Part shown: positions 1 through 11,597 of the stretch, piece after piece
Layout of the letters: each line of letters begins with the position of its first letter
How positions within the stretch are numbered: position 1 is the first letter of the stretch
Notes under the pieces: model-generated
Databases searched by the model: none
Told to the model about the DNA's origin: nothing
Seen by the model: only the letters and a program-made list of their open reading frames with translations
NCBI GenBank assembly: GCA_030035585.1
Contig: CM057469.1
Location: forward strand, 113,748,650 to 113,812,649
DNA from: Dugong dugon
Lineage: Eukaryota; Chordata; Mammalia; Sirenia; Dugongidae
Reading direction: 5' to 3'
DNA length: 64,000 nt
Made by a program: the position numbers and the translations under genes

Positions 1-1086
1 TCCTCTTTGGACTATTACATATAATTTTCCTTCTGCTTGCAACATTCTTTCAAACATTTATCTTTCATGTCCCTCCTGGAGAACACTGGATGGAGTCTTG
101 TTTGACTCAAGTAGCTTTGCTTTTCCAAACTCTTTCTGTGGTTTCCTGTACCCCGCTCGTCTATCTCAACACATAAAACATACCACATTTCAATTGCCTG
201 ATTCCTTGTTTATTTCTATGGCTAGACGAGAAACTTCACAAGGACAAGGTCAAGGTCTTGCTCGCCAGTGTACTTCAAAAGCAGTCACAGAGCTAGCAAT
301 AGAGTAAAATATCAATAAATACTTGGTAAATAAACGACTAGGGTAAATAAATATTATGATTAAATACATTTAAAATCAAATTGTGAGTATTTTTTTCAGA
401 TGCCTAAAGATTGAAAATAGTATTCTGAATAGTTGACATGACATGAATGAACTGTAATTTGTATAGAAATTTTTATCCTAAATGAACATTCATATTATTT
501 ATAATGTTTTAGGTGATGATTCAGTGGTCAATTTTGCCGTGGAATCCTGATCTCTATCTCTGATGTTTTTTTCTCAGAATAAATTCCTAGAAGTAGAACA
601 TTTTCAAAGCTTTTGATATTACCACCAAATTAGGTTTTTGAAGATCAGAGATATTTATGATGTCAATAGTAATTTTTATTTTTTAAACTTTTTTAAAATA
701 CGTGACAAATACCATCCCTTCTCATGTTATATAAATAAGGTTGACTATTCTCTTTGTATGTTTAACATATATCTATTCTAATCATTTGCATTTCTTAATT
801 TATTATAACTATTTGCATTTCTTACCTGTATGTTGTCTGTCGATATCCATGATCCATCCTTCTATTGGAGCAGCATTTGATTTTTGAAGTTAGTTTTATG
901 TTCACATATTCTGCTGCACTATGGCAGAAACTGGAAGCTTCTGTGTGAGGCAAAGTAGGAAATGGTATCCAAAAGTAGCCACATTTTCACTAAAGAATAT
1001 AGTTTTCTTTCTTTCTTTTTTTAAAGTATGCATACACAAAGCCTTATAGATAAGAGGATGAATAACTGTTCCTGTGGTAAAATTTA
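1..1086. other. AT-rich noncoding DNA, no gene recognised
   Basis: No frame here looks like a gene; the 69-codon frame at 98-307 has no recognisable family. The stretch around 560-650 resembles the 3' region of an old mammalian L1, with wording of the type 'attcctagaagtagaac', but the match is short. Nothing else is supported. Confidence 0.5.
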
Positions 1087-1254
1087 AGAGGCAGTAAATG
1101 GTGCAGTGGCTAAGAGTTATAACTGCTAAACAAAAGGTAGGCAGCTCAAATCAGCCAGCCACTCCTTGGAAACCCTATGGGGCAGTTCTACTCTGTCCTA
1201 TAGGGTAGTTATGAGTCAGAATCGACTCGATGGCAAGGGGTTTGGTTTTTTGGG
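1087..1254 (+). mobile_element. AfroSINE, short form
   Basis: A tRNA-derived SINE. The head (ggtgcagtggctaagagtta) keeps the A-box-like region. The body reads 'ggaaaccctatggggcag', and the tail is the characteristic 'atgagtcagaatcgactcg' ending in a T/G-rich run. The block of about 40 bases between head and body that the long form has is absent here, so the head runs straight into 'ccttggaaaccct'. It is noncoding and was mobilised by a LINE, probably the RTE family found in this window. Head bases are somewhat decayed. Confidence 0.9.
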
Positions 1255-1694
1255 TAAAAGATGTGTCATTTGCAGTTATCAGCTAATTCCTACTACGTTC
1301 TGACTTCTCCAAGGGCCGTTTAAGAGAAATAGTTTTCGCTTCTCAACACTTCTCATAAAACCACTTGTTGTGAGTCATATTGCCTTTAGTCTATGTACAA
1401 ATTTATTTTTAGGTCTCTAAATTGCCAGGAAGCCAGTGTTGTAGTCTCATGTCTAACCAATATCTGACATATTTTGTTGACATGTGCTGTTGAAAATAGG
1501 TGAATTAGGAGTGAATGAATGAATGGATGAAAACATCAAATAGTTATGATACATTTTATCAATCTTGTCCTTGCAGAGAGTGAGGATATAAGGGATTAGG
1601 AAAGCTGAGTTTTCAAAACTGGTAAATGTTAGGAATTACATAAAATTCTGAACTTTGCCTATTTTTCAGTATTTTTTATAACTGTTTTTTACAC
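1255..1694. other. Noncoding, nothing recognised
   Basis: AT-rich DNA between two AfroSINEs. I see no coding frame, RNA gene or clear repeat family. Confidence 0.5.
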
Positions 1695-1879
1695 GGAGCT
1701 CTGGTGGCATAGTGGTTAAAGTGATCGACTGCTAACTGAAAGTCGGTGGTTTGAAACCACCAGTGGCTCCGCGGGAGAAAGACGTGACAGTCTGCTTCTG
1801 TAGAGATTTACAGCTCTGGAAACCCTATGCGGTTGCTATGAATCGGAATGGACTCTAAGACAGTAGGTTTGGGTTTTGG
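1695..1879 (+). mobile_element. AfroSINE, long form
   Basis: The head is close to the family pattern (ggagctctggtggcatagtg, then 'gactgctaactgaaagtc', then a B-box-like 'ggtttgaaaccacc'). It keeps the internal block 'cgggagaaagacgtgacag tctgcttctgta' that the short form lacks. The tail is damaged: after 'ggaaaccctatgcgg' a stretch of about 28 bases that should read 'cagttctactctgtcctata' is missing, and the element resumes at 'ttgctatgaatcggaatgg'. Confidence 0.9.
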
Positions 1880-2987
1880 AGGGTCCTTTTAACCTATTTA
1901 TCCACTACCATTAAGTAATCGTTCATATCATGGATACGTTTGGTATGTTGACAATTGGTTTCTCCCAGGACACTCTTGCCAGTTCTTGGTGGTTCATCTC
2001 ATATCTTCAAACTATTATTCCAAAGACATCAATAATTTTTGAGATAGTATGTTGTGGGATTATGAGGAATTGCCGCCAGTCAATTGTTACTTCAGCTGAA
2101 TTACATCATAGAGCACGGTTAAAATGTGTCTTTCACTACAGGGGTGCGAACATGTGAATGTATCCTCAAGGAGAGAATTTACTAACTTGAATACCAGTTA
2201 CAAAATAAATCTTTCTTTCAACTTGTTGCCGTCTTTACAGTAATTGAATTTAATGAGCTTTTCTCCAACAGTCCCCAAGGAGTCTACTCTCTAATCAAGT
2301 CTAATTGGTGTTTTCCCTTAAGGCGAGAATTATACACACTCAATAAAGAATATGTATGCCTAAAGATTTTAGATGAAAATTCAAGTTTTTTTTAAGAGAA
2401 ATAAGATTTGTATTTATTTCTATCAAATCCTGATGCATTTATAATTTATTTTAAATAATGTTCATTTATAATATTTTTTAACACAAAAGATAATCATAAG
2501 AACTAGCAAAGTACCAGATGTAGTGTGAGGTTACAGAGATATAGAGTTGTGTAAAATCTTGGATTATTGCATTAAGATTAGACAATTGTTACATAATATT
2601 TTACTGTCTTAAAGACCGTGGCAAATGCCATTAGAATGAGTATAATTTTTACTGAAGTTTCTCTATTAAGACATTACATTATATGAAAATTTTAATTTTC
2701 ATTCTTCTTACCTAACAACAATATAGAAAAATACAAAGGATAATATAATAAATGCCTATATATCTGATAACTAAAAATAACGTGTGATTTTTTTCATATT
2801 TGCATGAGATCTTTTTTGTTAAAAATTTTCCTACATAAAGTGTATACTTTCTTCCTCCATCCTTCATCCCATCTTTCTCCCCTTCTTCATAAGAGGAAGC
2901 CACTTCATCAAAAATTCGAAGCGTATCTAGCCTGTATTTTTATAAATGAACCGAATATATTTGCCTCTAAAACCAATTTGTAGTTTG
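1880..2987. other. AT-rich noncoding DNA
   Basis: No gene or repeat family recognised. A 75-codon frame at 1930-2157 and a minus-strand 63-codon frame at 2712-2903 have no family features and fit chance in AT-rich DNA. Confidence 0.45.
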
Positions 2988-3003
2988 TTTTTTTTTTTTT
3001 TTT
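2988..3003. repeat. Poly-T run
   Basis: An uninterrupted run of about 16 T just upstream of a rearranged AfroSINE. It could be the A-tail of an older minus-strand insertion. Confidence 0.8.
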
Positions 3004-3024
3004 GATTTATCCGCATTTACTTTA

Positions 3025-3303
3025 GGAACCCTGGTGGTGCAATGGTTAAGTGTTTGTATGCTAACCGAAAGGTCTACCATCTTTTCTCCCTTGGAGACAG
3101 GTCACCAGGTCTTTTTTCCTGTGGAAGTGATAGTAGGTTCGAACTGCCTACATTTCATTTAGCAGACAAGCTCTTAACCATTGCACCACCAGGGCTCCTT
3201 CCCATAAAGATTACTGTCTAGGAAACCCTATGAGGCAGTTCTCCTCTGTCATATAGGATTGCTATGAGTCGGAATCAACTTCATGGCATACAGCAACAAC
3301 AAC
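3025..3303 (+). mobile_element. Rearranged AfroSINE (head, inverted head, tail)
   Basis: Three blocks are visible. 3025-3080 is a plus-strand AfroSINE head (ggaaccctggtggtgcaatg). 3081-3198 is a second head in reverse orientation, ending with 'ttgcaccaccagggctcc' and including the long-form internal block. 3199-3303 is a plus-strand body and tail (ttcccataaagattactg, then atgagtcggaatcaact, then caacaacaac). The inverted block and the tail join at a point that is contiguous in a normal long-form copy, so 3081-3303 reads as one long-form SINE whose 5' half is inverted. The first head would be an extra fragment. The two heads could pair as a hairpin of roughly 30 bases with a loop of about 110. 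Confidence 0.8.
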
Positions 3304-4220
3304 ATTTACTTTAAATCTGGCTAAAATAGATGTTTTTCCACTTAGCAATAGAAAAGTTGCACTGTAACTTGGTAAACAGGAGCAAAGAAAGTATTACGAT
3401 GATGATGCAGAAAGGGCCATGTTGTTGTAATACAACAGTCTCTAGCTTTCTAAATACTAAAAATATTACTGTTCCATATTTTGCACATTAAGGTCAAATT
3501 TTAAACTTAGATACAATCTTATGAATTTAGGAATTATTTTGTTCTTTTCATACAGAACTTAGCAGAGAAATTTGATATTTTTTATGAAATGTAGAACAGT
3601 CTTGCAACTTTAAACGTTTTACCTATTTCTTTCAGGATGGCAAATAAATTTCATTTTACTTTGAGCATTTCTGTCTGCTTTGCTTCTTTGGCAAGCTTTT
3701 TTGATATATTTTCTGCAATTTTAAGTGAATCTTCATGAAAGGTATTTTTAAAATGTTCATTACTTAAAATATGAATTATTTTCACGCAGCTTACGGTGGT
3801 TTAAAAAAAAGAAGAGTTTATACATTTTTAAAACAATTGGTCCACTTTTAAATTATCTTACTGCTTAATTTTTAAGACTTTTTTTTAGTAAGTAATGACT
3901 ATTTTACTTTTATGAATAATGAGTAAGCAACACTTCATAATTACCACTTCATTATTGCATGTTCTTTCCTGTACTTTAAGGTGAAGTGTAAAATAATGCC
4001 TAAGATTATTGAAAATTTTAAATCAAAGTAATATGATCAAAATAAAAATGTCTTTTGTTTTTTATATTCTAACATTAAAGTAGCATTTCACTATTTCCAT
4101 TTTTTTTTCTGGAATATAAAACAAAAAATTGTGCCCATTCTTCTATTCTTTTTAGAAATTTTGGTTTTTCTTCATGAGAAAGGTATCACCAAAGTCACTT
4201 AGACATAAATTCAACATATT
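3304..4220. other. AT-rich noncoding DNA
   Basis: Very AT-rich and without a recognised gene or repeat family; several short A and T runs only. Confidence 0.45.
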
Positions 4221-4419
4221 GTTGCTGTTGTTGTTAGTTGCTGTCGTGTCGATTCTAACTCATGATGATCTCGTGTGTGCAGAGTAGAACTGCTCCATAG
4301 GGTTTTCAAGATTGAGATCTTTTGGAAGCAAATCTCCAGGACTTTCTTCAGAGACACCTTTGGATGGGTCTTAATTACCACATTTTCGGCTAGTAGTTGA
4401 GTGCTTAACCGTTTGCTCC
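4221..4419 (-). mobile_element. AfroSINE, long form (first of a tandem pair)
   Basis: Minus-strand SINE. The + strand starts with the tail (gttgctgttgttgttagttg, then a diverged cgattctaactcatg) and ends with the reversed head (gagtgcttaaccgtttgctcc). It includes a diverged long-form block (agatcttttggaagcaaat). The next element follows with no gap. Confidence 0.85.
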
Positions 4420-4622
4420 AACCAAAACCCATTGCTGTCTAGTGAATTCCAACTCATAGGACCCTGTAGGACATAAGAGAACTGCTCCACAGGGTTTTCA
4501 AGGCTCTAATCTTTGTGGAAATATATTGCCACATCTTTCTCCTGCAGGGTGTCTGGTGGGTTCGAACTTCGGACCTCTTGGTTAGCAGCCAAGCACTTAG
4601 CCACCGTGCCACTAGGGCTCCT
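4420..4622 (-). mobile_element. AfroSINE, long form (second of a tandem pair)
   Basis: Minus-strand SINE directly abutting the previous one in the same orientation. Its tail (aaaacccattgctgtctagt) begins where the other copy's head ends. The reversed head (tggttagcagccaagcactt, then 'gtgccactagggctcc') and the long-form block (ccacatctttctcctgcag) are intact. A 133-codon minus-strand frame at 4506-4907 runs through this SINE and has no coding meaning. Confidence 0.9.
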
Positions 4623-4910
4623 TTTTTGCCACCCAGAAACCCCTAAAGTCAATATAAGGGATAAGTAATAAAAAAAGAAAAGAGTTGAGGTTTCAGGGTT
4701 GAAGTCAGTGGAATTTTCCATAATATAGAGCAAAAATTTACAGAGATGCAAAATGGAAGTGAGGAATTTAAGAGACATGGAAAAGAAAACAAGAAACCCA
4801 AAATTTTCTAACAAATGTTCCAGAAAAAGAGAACACCCCCTCCCTCTGCCAAAAAGAAAGAAAGAAAGAAAGAAGTGAACTAGAGGGAATAATCTAAACC
4901 AAACCAAATT
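4623..4910. other. Purine-rich noncoding DNA with (AAAG)n
   Basis: Single-copy-looking DNA containing a short (AAAG)n microsatellite at about 4853-4875. Confidence 0.5.
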
Positions 4911-4950
4911 AAAAAAACCCCACTGCTATCGAGTCGATTCTGACTCATAT
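4911..4950 (-). mobile_element. AfroSINE tail fragment
   Basis: Only the 3' end is present: 'accccactgctatcgagtcg' followed by 'attctgactcatattg'. This is a strongly 5'-truncated minus-strand copy. Confidence 0.75.
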
Positions 4951-6300
4951 TGAAAGAAAATTATTTGGGGCATATCAAGACAGATGTCTTCAAATTCCTG
5001 AGATTCCTGGTACCTCAGCCTGGCAAATAAAGTCAAGTCCATGACTAGAAAGATAATCAAATTAATTTTCTAGAGAAGAAAACAGCTTCCACGACCACAA
5101 AATTATTACAACAGCTGCAACAGCTTACTTAACAAGTGAATGAGAACTCAAATGATATTTGATTTTTTTTCATTAGTAACGTGAAGAACATCTTCATCAT
5201 CCTTAAAACAACCGATTTGAACCCAGAATTCTGTAGAGTATAATTAGCAAGCAACTGTGAGGGCAAAAATGAATATGTCTTTAGACAGTCAACCATTCAG
5301 AGAATTTACTATTCACAGATGATCTATGAGGTTCTTCTTTTTTGTTGTTGCTGTTAGGGGAATTTTTCTCCACTTACATTTATTACCACAATATATGCTT
5401 CCTCATCATCTAAGAATATGACTTTTCTGAGGTGAGGGGCTTGATTTCATTTATTTTTTAAATGTATTCTTGTTTATTCTTTTATTATGCTATATGTTTC
5501 CTTTTTACCCACAGTTATTCAATTTATGTTAACCTTATTGTTTTAGTAATTTTAACATTCTGTTTTAATTTCTACTGATGTCACTTTTTAGGAAAATATT
5601 TTAATCTATTTTTTTTTCCTTATAACCATAACAATCCATTTCAAAAATGAAATAGAATCTCTTTAGACTCTGTTTTCTAAGATGAAGAAATAGTAAATAT
5701 TTCCATTCTTAGACGACTGTTTTTTTTTCCATTTGTGTTCTCGTTTTTGCTGCAGTATATATTGTTAAGTTACTTTTGCATTGATCTTACTTCTCTTTTG
5801 AAATATTATAGGATTTGAATTATACATTCTAATTATCACTGCTATTTATATGTAATTCCAACTGCAAATGGTTTCAAGGCTTATCAACTGTATTGTTAGG
5901 GTAAAATATGCTCCAATCTTTTTATTAATTAGTGAATTGTTTAAAGTGGTCTTCAAGTCCAGTCCACATTTATTCATTGCTTATCTTTCAATAGTCATTG
6001 CCCATTAACAACAACTTGATTTAATATTGAATTTCTAGTACCAAATCCTTTCCCTACAATACTTACTTAGCACATGATCCTTGGCCTCTGAGTCTGTGAC
6101 AGAAAAGTTTGAACCGAGTCCGATTTTTCTGTGTAAGAAATCACTATTTTCTGTTTTATATTTTGTGGGTGATCTGGGTCCTTATACCATTTTTACTTTA
6201 TTTTTTATTTCAAAAACTTATTAATATGTTTTAATAATAAAATTAATATGCTTTACCAATATAGACAAACATGAGAACACCTTATATGTTTCTACTTTCA
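4951..6300. other. AT-rich noncoding DNA
   Basis: No supported gene. Base composition is strongly AT-biased with many T runs. I do not recognise a repeat family with confidence. Confidence 0.4.
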
Positions 6301-8200
6301 ATTAAAAATGTAAAAGGAAATAAACACAGAGATACAGAGCATATAACAATTTTATAATAAAAGTTTGCATCGATTCAGTTGAGTTCTATGAGAAGAGGAT
6401 TATTATCCCGAGAACTATAAATTAACAAGATTGGTTTAAAAAGATGTGCAAACTTTGAACTGAATAATAAACAGGAAGGAGCTTTTGTCCAAAAAGTACT
6501 AAAAAAAAATCTAAAAACTGTCACCAGTCAGGGACAGTTTTGCAAAGAATGCATGTGAACTTCCAAGGAACAAATAACATTTTTGTGTATAAACTTTTCC
6601 AGAACATAAAAAGGACAGAATCTTTTCAACTTATTTGAAGAAGCTCAGGTGAATAAACCTGAGAAAAATAACATCTCAAGAGAAAACTGAAAGCTAGAGG
6701 CGCACACAAAAACTAAGAGAACTAATCTATAAAATTAAGAAAAATGTTCAGCATAATTTTTCACAGCCAGAGGTAAAAAGGCCGATTTTTTTTTTACATG
6801 TTGCTGTAAAAAAAAAAAAAAAAATGAGCAGAGTGAACTTATGGGAATACCTCGGAGGGAGCATTTGGCAAACAAATGTAGAAGACATGTGTTATTTATG
6901 TAAAAATACCATACATACAGCATTTTTATGCCATTTGTGCGGGTCATGGATTTGCCCATCAAACTTAGGTTAAATGCCGTTGCTGTAGAAATTTCCCTTT
7001 TAGAATCAAAGTAAGCGTTCTTACGATCCGTAAGGATGCACATGAAACCTTGTTCTACTCCATGAAATTAAACCAATATAAGAAACTTGATGAGTGAATA
7101 TTGGGAGAAAGAGAGAGAGACAGAGACCTTAACTTCAACATGATAGGTTTGACTACCTGGAAAGTCCAAGTGAAAAAATTGAAAAACTAAGAGACTTAAT
7201 GAGAGTGTGTATTAAAATGGCTAGTTACAGAAATAAAAATACAAAATAGCTTTCCTAGATTTAAAAACTAACCCTATAGAAAATAAAACGGTGAAAATTT
7301 TGGTTAAAAAAAATCAAATACCTTGTAATTCTTTTAACAATATATATGTAGGAAATTTACAATGAAACCTAAGACTTATTACTGATAGATTTAAAAGAAT
7401 TAAATAAATGACAATCTCTTAGTATATTACAAGACACTATTGTGTCTAAAAGGAAGATTCAATACAGGAGGGACATTTCATCAAACTTAATCTATAGTTT
7501 TCATGAAATTTTAAAAATAAATACTTCGATTTTCACATTTGTCTATAAGTCTAAATGGGTAGTCCAGATTATTTCAAAGGATAAGGAGGAAGTTGTATTG
7601 CTATTACTGTTACATCCCAATTATTCACTTTTAAAACTGTGATGCTGGTACCAGATTATACAAAGAAATCCATGAAATGAAGTATAAGTCAAAGAAAGAG
7701 ATATAAACAAGCAAATAACTTATCACCAGAAAAGTATTATTTTAAAATGGTTTTTAATTACTTATATTACTCATTAACAGCAAAGAAAATGATTATATAG
7801 AACCATATGCCACAATAAGTTCAAGAGGGTAAAAGCAGTATGATGTAAAAATAAATGTATAAAATATTAGAACATTTTAATGCCATGTTTAATATAATTT
7901 GACATTTTCTCTAGGTATACAGGAGACTTTTTCTCTAAATCTTACACCAATGCCAAGGATCAAAAGGAAAAACTTGATAGATATAAATATTTGACAAAAC
8001 CACCACCAATCCAAGTCAGTAATAGACTGACAAAAAATGCAACTTTTAATACCTTTTATTTATATGCATATATATTTGACACATTCTGCTTTCTCTTTTT
8101 TAAGGGAAAAAATAGCAGATGAAATTTTTCAATAAAGCCATGCCAGAAACTTAATATTTCTATATAAAAGCAGTATATTTCAACAACATTTCAGCTTAAG
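6300..8200 (+). mobile_element. Old L1-type LINE relic, 3' half of ORF2
   Basis: Several islands keep the order expected for an L1 ORF2 reverse transcriptase and C-terminal region. One at about 6560-6615 follows the pattern around 'acttccaaggaacaaataac'. One at about 7145-7255 follows 'ctggaaagtccaagtgaaaa', continuing into 'acagaaataaaaatac'. A third near 7960-8045 follows 'gacaaaaccaccaccaatcc'. Between them the sequence is A-rich in the L1 sense orientation. No frame is open over any useful length, so the copy is dead and old. The exact subfamily (L1M or HAL1) is not determined, and both ends are soft. Confidence 0.5.
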
Positions 8201-8954
8201 GAAGCCTATGTACTTAAATATCCCAGGACACTATTTCCATTTTAACTCTGAATTAGAATGATAAGGCAAAACAACTTTTATCAAGAATTGAAATAAACCA
8301 TAAATTTACGTGTGTGAGCGTGTTTTAATGGAAGTGTGGTGCGAAACTGTCTTCATCTTTGTTTTGGTTAGATTAACTATACAATTGATGTAAAATTAAT
8401 AAGTTTATCTTAATCATTATTTTACTTATCCATTTATAAATTATAGCTTTTATTTCTATTTCGATTTTGGAAAATGCTTCACCACACACCTCTTAGCAAG
8501 TGATTGCTTAAATCTAGAAACCAGATATTGATTGTGAAGAATAACTATTTCTATATAGACATCAAAATATTGCTCTTTGTGTGTATAGTCTCATAGAAAA
8601 TAAATGAGAAGAGCCCTTGCTTGAATTATGTCTTTCCTTTTCATTGGGATTAAAGTGAAAAATCAACGTTAGTGCTTAGTGTTTGATTTATGTGATTTTA
8701 AGAGATGAAAGCGGTGAAGATAGACCGGAAATGTGTCAACAGATATATAAAAATAATTTGGCTTTAAAGATCCAAGGATGCTGATTGAAGCAAATGGAAG
8801 ATCAAGTTAACTGATGATCCAATTAGCAAGGAGGCAGGCAGGCAAAAGGATTGTACTTTAACCTGAGCAGTGGCCTCTGCTGCCATTCTCAGTAGATGCT
8901 TAAATAATATAACAGAACAGTTATACTCGCTTCTATGTTTCTTTGTGTTTCTTT
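8201..8954. other. Noncoding, nothing recognised
   Basis: AT-rich DNA without a supported gene or repeat call. Confidence 0.4.
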
Positions 8955-8960
8955 CATGTA

Positions 8961-9060
8961 GGAGAGGAAAAGAGAGAAATAAAAGACAAGGGAGAAAAAA
9001 GAGAGAGAAACAGAGAGAGAGAACAAAGAGAAAGAGAAGAGAGAGATTGAGAGATAATGA
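8961..9060 (+). repeat. Purine-rich (GA/AAG) tract
   Basis: About 100 bases that are nearly all A and G (for example 'gagagagaaacagagagaga'), with few pyrimidine interruptions. The overlapping frames of 94 to 114 codons on both strands reflect this low complexity and are not genes. Confidence 0.85.
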
Positions 9061-9299
9061 TTGTAAAAGTGAGTTATCAAGAACTTGCAAGCCATGGCTG
9101 CAAGTATTGAACCACTGTTCACCTCAGGGCATTCTGTCCTGTGACCTGGTCTGAGATGGATGACTGCAGGGATATCCAGGGAGTTGTGTAAAGAGAAAAA
9201 AGATCTGAGGTCATTTGCCGGTGAATGTTCCATCCGAGATCAATGAAAAGAAATAACTATAGCACACATACTACCAAAGGCAAGATAGAATCTTAGATT

Positions 9300-9465
9300 C
9301 AGGAGCTGGATCTCATCACCCCACCAGGCCAATCCAATAATTGTACGTTGAGACTGCCAAGGTTGGTAAATGTAAAAGGCCACACAGTTAGCTGTCTAGC
9401 CCTGAATGGAAATTAGAGTCTGGGTCTCCTGATTTCAGATCCAGCAGTATTTTTAATGCATAGAT
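9300..9465 (-). mobile_element. MIR-type SINE
   Basis: Pattern of a reversed mammal-wide MIR core: 'ggccacacagttagctgtct' followed by an 'attagagtctgggtctcct' block that corresponds to the tRNA-like half. Diverged as expected for an ancient element. Confidence 0.6.
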
Positions 9466-9839
9466 GATTACTCCACAAGTTAAAAATTCAAACAGGCACA
9501 AGCCAAAGCTTCACATGTGAACTGAAATTAAAAGATATGTCCTGCCCATTTTAATATTCTGTTCTGCATGTTCAGAGAATTTAATTATCAAAAGTTAATT
9601 CAGAAGCCAAAAGAGGATGTAACTATATCCTTACAAACTTACTTTAAGAAAAAGCAAAAATATGAATGAAAGTATTACAGCTGGTGACAATTCTTACTAA
9701 GAATCCAACAATGAAAGCACAGGTAAATTGTGACATAGCACCTAAAATGTTATCATTAAACAAACATTTTATATGTAAAACATTCAAATGAAATATTCAA
9801 AGGTAGAACAGCAATAAACAAAATAATAAATCAATAAAA
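9466..9839. other. Noncoding, nothing recognised
   Basis: A-rich DNA leading into the L1 relic that follows. No clear boundary is visible. Confidence 0.35.
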
Positions 9840-11243
9840 GGAGATTTGAATTGAGAGTTGACTGAACTCAGGGACGAAAGTAAAGAAATAAAATAATCTC
9901 AGAAATGAAAAGTAAATTATAAGGTGCTCAAGGAAGAATAAGTTTGACTGAAGATATAATTAGGTATATTGAGGAGAACATTGAAAATAGTCAAAGTGAG
10001 AATAAAATAAACAGGATTTAAGAAATAATGAAAGATATAGAAGACAGGTAAAGGAGATCCACCATACATATTGTCTGAACACCTAAAAAAGAAAAGAAAT
10101 AACTGAAACATAATTAATACTTAAAGTTGTAATTTAAGATATTTTTTATGAAAAAAATATCCTGAACCTATATATACCGAAAGAGAACACTTTGTGCCTG
10201 GAAGATTTAGCCAGAATGGTCAACTTCAAAGTATAAAATTATTAAACTTTAGAGACTGAAAATATCTTCTGGACCTCCAGGCGAAAAGATCATTTCCCTT
10301 ACAAATGAAAGACAATCAAGTTTGCATCACATTTATCAATGGCTACATACAAAACAAGACTATAGTGGAGCACCAGTTTTGAGAAACTTAAGAGATAGAG
10401 TGTAAGCGGAGAACTTTCGTTTTGTCTGGCCATGCTTTCCATCAGGTTTCAAGACTTTTGAAAAATAGTCTTAGACATGCAAGAATGCAGTGCATATATC
10501 TCAAAACTCCTTTAGAAGAATCTGCTTGATGCTGAGATCCTTCCATTGAATAGATATTGGAGAACATTGGTAAAAGGACTAATGATGAGTAGTAAATGAA
10601 ATTTAATAGCAGAACTAGGTCTAAAAGCAAAGTGAGAACAAAGTGGAACCATATGTGGATATGATATCTTGAAAAGATATGAAAAATTCAACTAATAAAT
10701 TGGAGGAGAAGGGAGAAAGTAGAATAAGCTCATTGCTGCAAAGGCTGTGTGTGGGACAGAGAGCGTATAATTTAAACATGAGGAAACAATAGTGCCAGAG
10801 ATTGAAAAATACTAGACTCTTAGAATCAGAAAAAAAACAACATAGAAACCTAAGTAACGAAAAAGGTATTAGCATAAAAGTAACCATTAGAAACACAATA
10901 CAGACCTTTTCAAATCTCAAAAGTAATACAAAAAAGGGGGCAAAAACACAGTGAACGAAACATCATATATAGGGTATAATGCATACGGTCAATATTACAT
11001 AAAAATGCTATGAAGATCTTAGAGAAAGCATATCAGTCACAAATGTAAGAGAGATTAATTTACCAATTAAAAATATTTTCTTGTGGCTTGCAAGGTATTA
11101 TTCAACTCTATGTTATATAAAAGGGAAATACCTAAAATGAAGTCATTCAGAGTCTAAACATAAAGAGATGGACAAAGCCAAATGCAAAAACATATAATTT
11201 TGAAGCAAAGATTTCTTTCTCTCACCTGCTATCTCTCTCTCTG

Positions 11244-11268
11244 GTTGTGTGTGTGTGTGTGTGTGTGA
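11244..11268. repeat. (GT)n microsatellite
   Basis: About 12 GT units followed by a GA and TC-rich stretch to about 11300. Confidence 0.9.
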
Positions 11269-11597
11269 GAGTGTGCAATTGTGTGTCTCCTCTCTCTCCA
11301 TATTCACTAGTCTTATCTCCTTTATTGGTTTTATTGCATGAGCAAAGTTTCATGATAGTGCTGATCATGGGAATCCTTACTTATCCTTGATTAAGGGCTT
11401 ATTTATCCTTGAATAAGTCAAGGACAATTACCACCTTAATATCAGAGAACATATTTTCTTCTCAAGCATAAATGGAACAGACATAACAATTGGCCGCAAT
11501 AGGTTAAACATAAAATCCAGTAAGTTCCATAAATTAGAAACAATGAAACAATAACTGATTGTAATAAGAAGAGAATGTAATAAATTTAATAAAACCC

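Noticed and set aside
4506..4907. 133-codon minus-strand frame as a gene
   Set aside because: It runs through an AfroSINE and a purine-rich flank; the C-terminal third is SINE sequence.
8764..9233. Overlapping 94-114 codon frames on both strands
   Set aside because: They come from the purine-rich tract, where stop codons are rare on one strand; no domain is present.
11244..11300. CRISPR or other spaced repeat array
   Set aside because: Only a simple GT/TC microsatellite; there are no spacers, and the DNA is mammalian.
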